Part shown: positions 1 to 7,352 of the stretch, one piece after another | Layout: each line of letters starts with the position of its first letter | Numbering within the stretch: the stretch's first letter is position 1 | NCBI GenBank assembly: GCA_902806405.1 | Contig: CADCWL010000259.1 | Location: forward strand, 1-48,265 | Length of the DNA stretch: 48,265 nucleotides | Reading direction: 5' to 3' | From: an uncultured Thermomicrobiales bacterium | GTDB lineage: Bacteria > Chloroflexota > Chloroflexia > Thermomicrobiales > UBA6265 | Program-made: the position numbers and the translations under genes | Notes under the pieces: model-generated | The model's database searches: none | What the model was told of the DNA's origin: nothing | The model's input: the letters and a program-made list of their open reading frames with translations, nothing else

Positions 1-968
1 TGGGCCTCATCCTCGGTGCCGGCCAGGATGCCGACGCCGGCGACGTTGACCAGCGAACCGGGATCGCCCGCGGCGAAGAAATGGTTCGCGATCGGGAAGT
101 CCTCTCCCTCCTCCTCCTTCGCGGCGTAGAGGTAGTAGTGGTTGGCGAGCCCGACCGAGATCTCGCCGGCGCCGACCGCGGCGACGACCTGGGCGTTGCT
201 GTCCGCGAAGTTGACCGGCTCGTTGGCGAGCATCCCTTCCAGCCACTCGCGCGTCGCCTCGTCCCCGTCCAATTGCCGGAAAGCGGTGACGAACGACTGA
301 AACGAGGCGTTCTCCGGCGCCCAGCCGACCTGGCCCCGCCAGCGCGGATCGGTCAGGTCGCGAACGGAGGCGGGCAGATCCGCCTCCTCGACCGCGTCGG
401 TGTTGTAGACCAGCACCCGAGCCCGTCCGGAGACGCCGACCCATAGCCCGTCGGGCGAGCGGAAGCGCTCGTCGACCCGGTTCAGCAGCTCCTCCGGCAG
501 CGGTTGAAGCAGCCCCTCCGCCGCCAGCAGGCCGAGCGCGCCGGCGTCCTGCGCCAAGAAGGCGCCGGCCGGCGTGTTCTCCCCTTCCTCGAGGAGCGTT
601 GCCGCCAGCTCGCTGGTACCCGCGTAGCGGACCTCAGCGTCGATCCCGCTCTCCTCGCCGAACCGCTCCAGGAGGGGGCCGACGAGGTTCTCGTTCCGCC
701 CGGAGTAGATCGTCAGCTCGCCCCCCTCGCCGGAGGGGGTTCCCCCGCCCGCCTCCGGGTCGGCTACCGGGTCGGCCTCGGCCTCGGGGGTGGCATCTTG
801 CGCCGCCACCGGGCCAACGGCGAGCCCGGCCAGCGCCAGACCGGCGGCGCCGACGCCGGCCGCCCGGATCACGCCGCGCCGGGTCATGGCGCGGTCCCGT
901 CCGCCGCCGGCCGCCGGCCCCGTCGTCTCGTCGTCGCCCGCGTGCTCGTTCAAGGTCGCGTCCACCAT
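1..968 (-). CDS. Iron-type ABC transporter substrate-binding protein (C-terminus cut by window)
   Basis: Exported solute-binding protein of the Fe(3+) type (FbpA/FutA-like), which would deliver ligand to a membrane permease. A start at 968 is preceded by a GGGAGG ribosome site. An internal Met at 887 (MTRRGVIRAAG) begins a twin-arginine-like signal with a hydrophobic run ending near VGPVAAQ. A Glu/Asp/Pro linker follows, then the typical opening ELTIYSGRNENLVGPLLERF and later segments typical of the family such as LVYNTDAVEEADLPASV and WAPENASFQSF. The reading frame is open to the window edge, so the end and any permease or ATPase genes lie outside. Metal specificity is inferred from the family, not from visible ligands. 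Confidence 0.82.
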   Translation of the reverse strand, partial: MVDATLNEHAGDDETTGPAAGGGRDRAMTRRGVIRAAGVGAAGLALAGLAVGPVAAQDATPEAEADPVADPEAGGGTPSGEGGELTIYSGRNENLVGPLLERFGEESGIDAEVRYAGTSELAATLLEEGENTPAGAFLAQDAGALGLLAAEGLLQPLPEELLNRVDERFRSPDGLWVGVSGRARVLVYNTDAVEEADLPASVRDLTDPRWRGQVGWAPENASFQSFVTAFRQLDGDEATREWLEGMLANEPVNFADSNAQVVAAVGAGEISVGLANHYYLYAAKEEEGEDFPIANHFFAAGDPGSLVNVAGVGILAGTEDEA

Positions 969-1182
969 CTCGTCCCGTCCTCCCGTGTCGTTTCGCTCGA
1001 ACGCCGATCGGTCGCGGTCGGCGGGTCGCCTCCGATGCGGCAGGGGAGACCGTCTCGGGGACCGCCGACCGGCTGTTACACTCAGCACACGACGCGGCAG
1101 CGCGCCTCCTCGTGAGAGGCGGCTCGGCCGGCGGACCGCGGCAACGGACCCCGGCGGTTGGCGTTCGCGTGTCGTTTCCCCT

Positions 1183-1205
1183 CGGGGCTAGCTTTGCTAG
1201 CCCCG
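1183..1205. repeat. Perfect hairpin, 10-bp stem, TTT loop
   Basis: CGGGGCTAGC and GCTAGCCCCG flank a three-base loop. No T-tract follows on either strand, so it is not a standard intrinsic terminator. It could end the nitroreductase transcript or act as a small operator. Confidence 0.6.
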
Positions 1206-1273
1206 CTCCTGTGCCCCGCGCGTCCCTCCGGCCTCGTCCCGGCCACCGACCCGGGCAATGCCTTCGCCCCGAG

Positions 1274-1300
1274 CAATTCCGACCAGCGTACTCGGAATTG
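1274..1300. repeat. Inverted repeat, 9-bp arms
   Basis: CAATTCCGA and TCGGAATTG are separated by nine bases. The arms are AT-richer than their surroundings. It lies about 90 bases beyond the nitroreductase stop, so it may be a terminator without a T-run or a protein-binding palindrome. Confidence 0.55.
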
Positions 1301-1389
1301 GCGCTACGGTAAGAGGCGTTGCCGCCGGTGTCAAGACGGAACCGGCACTCTTGCCCGGCAGACCTGGACGGGGGGTGGTAATCCCGCGA

Positions 1390-2043
1390 TCAGTCGCTGC
1401 CATCGGCATCCCAGCCGAGCCAGCGGGTGACCCGTTCGGCGGGAGTGCGTTCGCGCTCCGGCGGCGCGCCGTCCGGGTAGCCGAGGTAGACGAAGCCGAG
1501 CAGATGCGCCCCCGGCGTGAGGCCGAAGAACGCCTTGATGGCCGGGTCGTAGCTCGGTGCTCCTGTCCGCCAGATGGCGGCCAGGCCGAGGGCGTGGGCG
1601 GCGAGCAGCATGTTCTGGATGGCAGCTGCCCCGGCCGTCACCTCCTCGATCTCGACGACCTTCGGCCCCACCACCGGCTCGACCGCGATCGCAATCACCA
1701 CCGGTGCCCGCAGTGCCTTGGCGGCGGTCTTGGCGTCGGCGTCCCGCGCCGCCGCCTTTGCCGCTTCGTCCGCCGGCGCCGGCCGCCCCGCCGCCTGGGC
1801 AGCGGCCATCGCCGCGCCGAAGGCGTGCCGCGCCTCCCCGGCCAGGACGACGAAGCGCCACGGCTCGGTCAAGCGATGGTTCGGTGCCCAGGTCGCCGCC
1901 TCCACGACCGCCACGATTGCCTCCCGCGGCGGCCGCTCCGGCCGGACCTTGCCGACGCTGCGACGCGTCCGGATCGCCTCCAAGACCCCCATCGCCGGCA
2001 CCGGCGCCGGCGCCCGCTCCTGGATTTCGACATCGATCGCCAT
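1390..2043 (-). CDS. Nitroreductase family protein
   Basis: Predicted FMN-dependent NAD(P)H oxidoreductase of about 217 residues, usual for single-domain nitroreductases. The N-terminal FMN phosphate motif IRTRRSVGKVRPERPPRE lies near residues 24-41, followed by ATWAPNHRLTEPWRFVVL. Further on are AAIQNMLLAAHALGLAAIWRTG and LLGFVYLGYPDG, the conserved C-terminal flavin-binding parts. The start at 2043 (MAIDVEIQ) has GGGAG about eight bases upstream. The same frame is open further upstream, but that part looks non-coding. The substrate cannot be told from sequence; a cytosolic homodimer is usual for the family. Confidence 0.88.
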   Translation of the reverse strand: MAIDVEIQERAPAPVPAMGVLEAIRTRRSVGKVRPERPPREAIVAVVEAATWAPNHRLTEPWRFVVLAGEARHAFGAAMAAAQAAGRPAPADEAAKAAARDADAKTAAKALRAPVVIAIAVEPVVGPKVVEIEEVTAGAAAIQNMLLAAHALGLAAIWRTGAPSYDPAIKAFFGLTPGAHLLGFVYLGYPDGAPPERERTPAERVTRWLGWDADGSD

Positions 2044-2545
2044 CGTGCTCCCAGTCCCTTCGCCGCGCCGCCGACCATGAATCGGCGCGGCCATACACCA
2101 TCCTGATCGGCGATTGTGGGGGAAGGGTGGCGGGAGGTGCCACGAGACGGCGTCACGAACAACGAGCGATCCGCCCCGCAGGGGCGCGATCGATCGCGCC
2201 CGGTCGCGGTCCGCCAAGCCGCGGGTCGTGACCTGCCTGAACCGGCTGCTTCCCCTTCCCGGTTTCGGCTCCGCATGGTGCGACTATGTACGGCTCGCCG
2301 CGCCCAGACGCGCCACCGCATCGGGTCCGCCGGTCCTTAGAGCGTGTTGCAAAACCCCTTGGTGGCGCGCCGGGCTGCTGGCAACGGCCCGCCATCTGCC
2401 CGGGCGGTGTCCGGTCCTGTCGGTCTCGGCCGGCCATATAGGCAACGCGAATAGGCAGCATTGCCCATGCGCGGCCACCCCTGGGGGGCGCATCCTGGGA
2501 GCACGGCGCAGGGGGGACCGGCGCGGCGCGAGAGAGGAGCGGACC
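2044..2545. other. Intergenic region entered by the left end of a mobile element
   Basis: No gene is supported between the nitroreductase start and the small secreted protein at 2546. From 2340 the sequence belongs to the inverted-repeat-bounded element described separately. The part before 2340 is expected to carry the nitroreductase promoter. Confidence 0.5.
2340..2358 (+). repeat. Left terminal inverted repeat
   Basis: GAGCGTGTTGCAAAACCCC, preceded by TTA. It pairs with 3020-3038. Confidence 0.65.
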
Positions 2546-2887
2546 ATGGACGCGGAGCGGTTCGACGACCTGACGAAGGCGCTGGCGGGCGGGGCGACGC
2601 GGCGGCGGGCGCTGCGGCTGGCGGGCGGGGGGCTGGCCGGCGCCCTGCTGGCGGCGGCGGGGCTGCGCAACCGGGCCGGGGCGCAGGGAGCGGGGGGTGA
2701 GCAACCGGAGTTCACCTACTGCTACAACGGCGAGGCCGCCGGCCCCGCGTTCGACACCGGGATCTCCATCCCCAAAGGCGACGGGAAGCCCTGCGGCGGA
2801 CCCGGGGAGTGCCGCGAGGGCCAGATCTGCATCGCGCTGGTCAACCCGGTCGGCAAACTCCTGTGCCGCTGCGTGGACCTACCCTGA
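2546..2887 (+). CDS. Small secreted cysteine-containing protein
   Basis: A 113-residue protein with an export signal: MDAERFDDLTKALAGG, then TRRRALRL and an Ala/Gly/Leu-rich core to about residue 47. The mature part is about 65 residues with six cysteines, the last in CRC just before the end, which suggests a small disulphide-bonded extracellular domain. The start is preceded by GAGAGGAGCGG. The N-terminus is the same type as that of the large cysteine-rich protein starting at 10634, so the two share an export module. The gene is the only cargo of the inverted-repeat element 2340-3038 and is followed by a strong terminator. Function unknown. Confidence 0.75.
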   Translation: MDAERFDDLTKALAGGATRRRALRLAGGGLAGALLAAAGLRNRAGAQGAGGEQPEFTYCYNGEAAGPAFDTGISIPKGDGKPCGGPGECREGQICIALVNPVGKLLCRCVDLP

Positions 2888-2965
2888 CCTCATGGACCAG
2901 CGGCGTCCCCGACGACGCGGCCCTGGGGGCTGCGCCGCGGGCCTTCGACGAAGGGGAGATGGGGG

Positions 2966-2998
2966 CGCCCCCGGGCAGGCCCGCCCGGGGGCGTCTTT
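2966..2998 (+). terminator. Intrinsic terminator after the small secreted protein
   Basis: CGCCCCCGGGC and GCCCGGGGGCG form a perfect 11-bp stem with a six-base loop, followed by TCTTT. It lies about 80 bases past the stop codon at 2887 and inside the mobile element. Confidence 0.75.
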
Positions 2999-3019
2999 GC
3001 GCCGCGGGCCGGCCGGCCA

Positions 3020-3038
3020 CAGGTTTTGCACCACGCTC
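3020..3038 (-). repeat. Right terminal inverted repeat
   Basis: Read on the minus strand it is GAGCGTGGTGCAAAACCTG, one mismatch from the left end over the first 17 bases. It is flanked outside by TTA at 3039-3041. Confidence 0.65.
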
Positions 3039-4214
3039 TTAGAACGCGTACCGCACCCGGCAATAGGGCAGCCGGTCGGCGAGCAGCGCGAGGAACTCAG
3101 ACACCAGCCCCCGCTTAACGTCGCGGCGGTAGCGCAGGTTCTCGCCGCCCGCCTGCGACGTCTTCCCCTCCTGCAACTCGGGGCGCCAGAGAAGCTTTTC
3201 CGCGGCTGGGTGCCACCGCAGATTGAGCTCGTGCGCCCGCTCGCTGTGCGTCAGGAAGATGACCTCGGCTTGGAGCTGCGCCTTCGCCCGGGGGGAAAGG
3301 GCGTCGTCGATCAGGGCGAACAGCTCGGCGTACCCCTCCAGCCAACCGTCGGCGTAGACGACCGGGCCGAAGTTCAGGTTCACCTCGTAGCCGGCGGCGA
3401 CGAAGTCGTCGACGGCCACCACGCGGTCGGCGATCGCCGCGGTGCGGACGTCGAGGATGCGGGAGACGTCCGGCGGCAACAGGCTGAAGCGGAGCCGGGT
3501 CCGGCCCTGGGGATCGTAGCCGAGGAGATCGCGGTTGACGAACTTGGTGGCGAAGGTCGCCTTCGCGTTCGGCAGCCGCCGGAAGAGGTCGACCAGGTCG
3601 CGGACGTTGTCGGAGACGAGGGCGTCGACAGCGCAGTCGTTGTTCGTCCCGATCTCGTAGACCCAGAGCGCCGGGTCGGCCTGGGTCGGCGTCAGCTTCA
3701 TCCCCTGCCGCAGGGCATGGCGTTGGATGGAGTCCAGGATCTGGCCGATGTTGACGAAGGTCGTGATCGGGTTGGCGGAGCCTTTGCGGCGGGCAACGTA
3801 GCAGTAGGCGCAGGCCGCGGTGCAGCCGTTGGCGTGGGACGGGGCAACGAAGTCGGTGCTCCGGTAGAAGGGGCGGCAGGCGACGTCCTTCTTGACGCCG
3901 AGGACGAGGGTGGTCCGCTTAATCGTCGCCCAGTCGGCCTCGGCCGCCGGGTTGCCGTGCAGCGCCGGGATGTTCCAGTGGGACGGGACCGCGATCCGCC
4001 GCGCCTCGGGGAAACGGTCCAAAATCTCCCGCCCTCGGGCGTGCTCGGCGACGGCCGGCTCGTGGAAGATCGTGCGGACGTCGAGGAGCCGGCCGGGCCT
4101 GCCGATCCCGACCGGCGTCGTCCGCGGGATGGTCTCCACCTTCCCCTCCGGGTCCCGATCCCTGCGCCGCCGCCCGCCGCTCCCAACAGGCCCGAGAACC
4201 TGTACGGACAGCAT
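3039..4214 (-). CDS. Spore photoproduct lyase family radical SAM protein
   Basis: 391 residues. A radical SAM cluster motif CTAACAYC (Cys131, Cys135, Cys138) follows SHANG, the arrangement of the spore photoproduct lyase family (CxxxCxxC). The conserved opening RLLDVRTIFHEPAVAEH lies near residues 42-58, and later segments such as SPRAKAQLQAEVIFLTHSE also fit. Characterised members repair UV-induced thymine spore photoproduct, but relatives occur widely in non-sporulating bacteria and this one's substrate is unknown. The first ATG in frame is at 4214; a slightly later start is possible. Its TAA stop is formed by the TTA flanking the inserted element, so the insertion left the product length intact or nearly so. 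Confidence 0.85.
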   Translation of the reverse strand: MLSVQVLGPVGSGGRRRRDRDPEGKVETIPRTTPVGIGRPGRLLDVRTIFHEPAVAEHARGREILDRFPEARRIAVPSHWNIPALHGNPAAEADWATIKRTTLVLGVKKDVACRPFYRSTDFVAPSHANGCTAACAYCYVARRKGSANPITTFVNIGQILDSIQRHALRQGMKLTPTQADPALWVYEIGTNNDCAVDALVSDNVRDLVDLFRRLPNAKATFATKFVNRDLLGYDPQGRTRLRFSLLPPDVSRILDVRTAAIADRVVAVDDFVAAGYEVNLNFGPVVYADGWLEGYAELFALIDDALSPRAKAQLQAEVIFLTHSERAHELNLRWHPAAEKLLWRPELQEGKTSQAGGENLRYRRDVKRGLVSEFLALLADRLPYCRVRYAF

Positions 4215-4385
4215 CAGTATGGATCATCTGTTCGGCCGACTGTTGACCTCGGCTACCGCGGCGCCGGCGCGTCCGGATAGGTGATCGGAGTCGGCGACAG
4301 GTCGTGTATTCTTGGTAACAACCAGACAATCGGATCCGGCGCTCGCCCCGGAGCGCCACGCCCTCGCCGCCCCGGAGCAGACGTC

Positions 4386-4877
4386 ATGACCCGCCGCGCG
4401 GACCTCCCAAAGACCGATCTCGCCCATGCCAACCTCTCCGACGACGACTTCGCCGGGGCGAACCTGGCCGGTGCCAACCTTAGCGGCGCCAACCTCCGCA
4501 ACATCGACCTTTCGGACGCCGACCTCTCCAACGCCGACCTCCGCCACGACGACCTCCGCGATGCCAACCTCTCCCATGCTCGGCTCGCCGGCGCCCGGCT
4601 CGATTGCGCCGACCTGGAGGGCGCCAACCTCGCCGGTGCCGATCTCCGCGGCGCCCATCTCCGGGCCGCCGACCTGCGCGGCTCCGATCTGACCGGCGCC
4701 GACCTGGGCGGGGCCGACCTCGCCCACGCCCGATTGGATGGCGTCGACGTCCGGCGCGCCGGTTCCCTGGCCGGGGCGAATCTCCGCGGCGCCCGCGGCC
4801 TCTCGCTCGAGCAGCGCGGCGCCTGCGGCGAGAAGTGGGCCGTGGTCGACGACGAGCCGAGCCATGCGGGGGCGTAG
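4386..4877 (+). CDS. Pentapeptide repeat protein
   Basis: 163 residues made almost wholly of A(D/N)Lxx repeats (for example DLAHANLSDDDFAGANLAGANL) from about residue 8 to 140, which fold as a right-handed quadrilateral beta-helix. The best-known relatives (MfpA, Qnr) mimic DNA and protect gyrase, but most members have no known role and nothing here points to gyrase. The end, about 30 residues, is not repetitive and contains one cysteine. The start at 4386 has GGAG about eight bases upstream. It is divergent from the radical SAM gene, with about 170 bases between them. Confidence 0.85.
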   Translation: MTRRADLPKTDLAHANLSDDDFAGANLAGANLSGANLRNIDLSDADLSNADLRHDDLRDANLSHARLAGARLDCADLEGANLAGADLRGAHLRAADLRGSDLTGADLGGADLAHARLDGVDVRRAGSLAGANLRGARGLSLEQRGACGEKWAVVDDEPSHAGA

Positions 4878-4939
4878 CGGCGGCGTCAGCCGAGGGATTG
4901 CCGCACCGTCGGCGCCGCGCACCCGACACCGCCCGCCGA

Positions 4940-4961
4940 TTTCACTCGCGTTTCACAATCG
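4940..4961 (+). promoter_or_regulatory. PHO-box-like direct repeat upstream of phoX
   Basis: Two units, TTTCACTCGCG and TTTCACAATCG, stand 11 bases apart, the spacing used by PhoB/PhoP-type response regulators. They resemble the 11-base GTTCAC-type units of the actinobacterial PHO box. A candidate -10 hexamer TAGGCT follows at 4978-4983, so the repeat would overlap the -35 region as expected for an activator. The gene behind it encodes a phosphatase, which supports phosphate control. Confidence 0.55.
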
Positions 4962-5059
4962 TGGGGCGGCCGGCGACTAGGCTTGCCCCTGGCCCGTCCG
5001 GACGCGTTGCGCTCGCCGCCGGTTCTCGGCGGGGTCGTCTTTGATCAAGGAGGGATTCG

Positions 5060-7129
5060 GTGGCCCGATTCGACGAGCACGGCAACGACAAGGTCTTTTC
5101 GACAGCGGGGCGCGGCGCAACGTTCGCCGAGGTGCTGGCCCGGCGTCTCAGCCGCCGCGGCTTCGTCCGCAGCGCCGCGGCCGCCTCCGCCCTGGCGGTG
5201 ACCGGCCCCCGCCTGGTGCCCACCGCCGCCCTGGCCCAGGACGGCACGCCGGCCGCGTCGCCGGTGGCCACGCCCGGCGCGACCCCCGGTGCGACCCCGG
5301 CGGCCACCCCCGCTTCGACGGCGGTCGGCGTGCTCGGCTTCGAGCCGATCACCCTCGACACCGGCAGCGAGCCGGTGGTGGCCGCCGGCCATCGGGTGAC
5401 GCCGCTGCTGCGCTGGGGCGAGCCGATCATGGCCGACGCGCCGGAGTTTGACCCGGAGAACCAGACGGCGGTCGCCCAGGAGATGCAGTTCGGCTACAAC
5501 CCCGACTGGATCGGCTTCTTCCCGCTGCCCCAGGGTTCGGAGTCGTCGGACAACGGCCTGCTGGTCGTCAACCACGAATACACCAATCCCGAGCTCATGT
5601 TCCCCGGCTACCAGGAGGCGAACCCCGACTACGCGCCGCCGGCCGCCGACGACGCGCCCCCGGACGTGCCGGAGTTCCTGACCAACCCCACCCAGGAGAC
5701 GGTCGATGTCGAGCTGGCCGCGCACGGCCTCTCGGTCGTCGAGGTCCGCCGCAACGACGCCGGCGAGTGGGAGATCGTCCGCGACTCCCGCTACAACCGC
5801 CGCGTTACCGCCACCACGCCGATGGAGGTGCGCGGTCCGGCCGCCGGCGCCGACCTCCTGAAGACGAGCGACGATCCGGACGGCAGGACCGTCATGGGCA
5901 CAATCAACAACTGCGCCGGCGGCGTCACCCCTTGGGGGACGGTCGTCTCCGGCGAGGAGAACTTCCAGCAGTACTTCGCCAACCTGGGCGCGATCGCCGA
6001 GGACGATCCGATCTACGCCATGCACGACCGCTTCGGGTTCGAGGCGGAGGCCTCGGAGCGGCGCTGGGAAGAGTTCTACGACCGGTTCGACCTCGCCAAG
6101 GAGCCGAACGAGCCGTTCCGCTTCGGCTGGGGCGTCGAGTTCGATCCGTACGATCCGGAGTCCACCCCGAAGAAGCGGACCACCCTCGGTCGCAACAAGC
6201 ACGAGGGTCACACCTCGTTCGTGGCGCCCGAGGGCCAGGTCGCGATCTACTCCGGCGACGACGAACGCTTCGAGTACGCCTACAAATTCGTCACCGCCGG
6301 CTCCTACGATCCGAACGACCGGGCGGCGAACATGGACCTCCTCGACGAGGGGACGCTCCACGTCGCCAGGTTCAACGACGACGGCACGGGCGACTGGTTG
6401 CCGCTGGTCCAGGGCGAGGGCCCGCTGACCGAGGCGAACGGCTTCGCGACCCAGGCCGACGTCCTGATCAACACCCGCTTCGCCGCCGACGCGGTCGGCG
6501 CCACCAAGATGGACCGGCCGGAGGACTTCGAGACCAACCCTGCGACCGGCAAGGTCTACCTGGTCTGCACCAACAACAGCCGCCGCTCGCTCGAGGAGAC
6601 CGACCGCGCCAACCCGCGACCGGAGAACCTCAGCGGGCACATCATCGAGATCACCGAGGACGGCAACGACCACGCCGGCACCAGCTTCGCCTGGGAGATG
6701 TTCCTCCTGGCGGGCGACCCGGCGAACGGCGCCACCTGGTTCGCCGGCTTCGACACCGAGATGGTCAGCCCGATCGCGTCGCCGGACAACATCACCTTCG
6801 ATGTCGACGGCAACCTCTGGATCTCGACCGACGGGCTGCCGAACACCCTGGAGGGGAACGACGGCCTCTTCGTCGTCCCGACCGAGGGCGAGGAGCGCGG
6901 CTACGTCCGCCAGTTCTTCAGCAGCGTCCCGGGTGCCGAGGTCTCCGGGCCGGTCTTTACCCCGGACAACAGCGCACTCTTCACCTCGGTGCAGCACCCG
7001 GCGGAGGGGAGCAGCTACGAGGAGCCGGAGACCCGCTGGCCGGACGGAGGAGACATGCCGACCCGGCCGAGCGTGGTCGTGATCCAGGCGACCGATCCGA
7101 CGGCCCGCGTCGGCACGGTCCGGGGGTAA
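5060..7129 (+). CDS. phoX: PhoX family phosphatase (DUF839), Tat-exported
   Basis: 689 residues, normal for PhoX. The N-terminus carries FDEHGNDKVFSTAGRGATFAEVLARRLSRRGFVRSAAAASALAV, with a twin-arginine motif at about residue 32, then an Ala/Thr/Pro linker (about 60-90) and the large six-bladed propeller domain. Family-typical segments include GYNPDWIGFFPL, VVNHEYTNPELMF, NNCAGGVTPWGTVVSGEENF and SPDNITFDVDGNLWISTDG. PhoX enzymes are Ca/Fe-dependent and release phosphate from phosphomonoesters outside the cell. The GTG start at 5060 is set by AAGGAGGGA five bases upstream. A PHO-box-like repeat precedes the gene and a strong hairpin follows the stop. Confidence 0.9.
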   Translation: MARFDEHGNDKVFSTAGRGATFAEVLARRLSRRGFVRSAAAASALAVTGPRLVPTAALAQDGTPAASPVATPGATPGATPAATPASTAVGVLGFEPITLDTGSEPVVAAGHRVTPLLRWGEPIMADAPEFDPENQTAVAQEMQFGYNPDWIGFFPLPQGSESSDNGLLVVNHEYTNPELMFPGYQEANPDYAPPAADDAPPDVPEFLTNPTQETVDVELAAHGLSVVEVRRNDAGEWEIVRDSRYNRRVTATTPMEVRGPAAGADLLKTSDDPDGRTVMGTINNCAGGVTPWGTVVSGEENFQQYFANLGAIAEDDPIYAMHDRFGFEAEASERRWEEFYDRFDLAKEPNEPFRFGWGVEFDPYDPESTPKKRTTLGRNKHEGHTSFVAPEGQVAIYSGDDERFEYAYKFVTAGSYDPNDRAANMDLLDEGTLHVARFNDDGTGDWLPLVQGEGPLTEANGFATQADVLINTRFAADAVGATKMDRPEDFETNPATGKVYLVCTNNSRRSLEETDRANPRPENLSGHIIEITEDGNDHAGTSFAWEMFLLAGDPANGATWFAGFDTEMVSPIASPDNITFDVDGNLWISTDGLPNTLEGNDGLFVVPTEGEERGYVRQFFSSVPGAEVSGPVFTPDNSALFTSVQHPAEGSSYEEPETRWPDGGDMPTRPSVVVIQATDPTARVGTVRG

Positions 7130-7145
7130 CCGACCCCGTCGCCTC

Positions 7146-7180
7146 CGCGGCCCCCGTCCCCCTTCGGGGCGGGGGCCGCG
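7146..7180 (+). terminator. Hairpin terminator after phoX
   Basis: CGCGGCCCCCG-(T)-CCCC pairs with GGGG-CGGGGGCCGCG around a CTTC tetraloop, 16 bases after the phoX stop. No T-run follows. GC-rich genomes often use such stems as terminators. Confidence 0.6.
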
Positions 7181-7352
7181 TCGCGTCTGGCCCGGGGGCG
7201 GCGGGGACGGCACGGCCCGTGCGCCCCCGATCCCTTGCGCCGACGTTAGGGCAGCCGTTACCGTGGGTGGCAACCGTCATGGCACCGGGGGAGGGACGAG
7301 CGGTGGAGCGGGGTAGGGAACGCGGGAGGTGTCGCGGGGCGGTGATCGAGGC

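Larger units (their letters stand above)
969..1389. other. Intergenic region with two hairpins
   Basis: No gene is recognised between the binding protein and the nitroreductase, both on the minus strand. The stretch holds two perfect inverted repeats (1183-1205 and 1274-1300), listed separately. It should also hold the promoter of the binding-protein gene. Confidence 0.5.
2340..3038. mobile_element. 699-bp element with terminal inverted repeats and TTA duplication
   Basis: The left end GAGCGTGTTGCAAAACC (2340-2356) matches the inverted right end GAGCGTGGTGCAAAACC (3038-3022) at 16 of 17 positions. The element is flanked on both sides by TTA (2337-2339 and 3039-3041), like a 3-bp target duplication. 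Target TNA duplications and GAG-type ends are known for part of the IS5 family. No transposase is present. The interior carries one small secreted-protein gene and its terminator, so this would be a non-autonomous, MITE-like element with a passenger. The insertion point coincides with the TAA stop codon of the neighbouring radical SAM gene. Confidence 0.65.

Noticed and set aside
4386-4877. Assigning the pentapeptide protein as a quinolone resistance (Qnr/MfpA) factor
   Set aside because: Only the repeat fold is shared; no gyrase-specific features or context.
5045-7273. Long minus-strand open frame of 742 codons opposite phoX
   Set aside because: Antisense shadow of a clear PhoX gene; the frame is open because stop codons are rare at this GC content.
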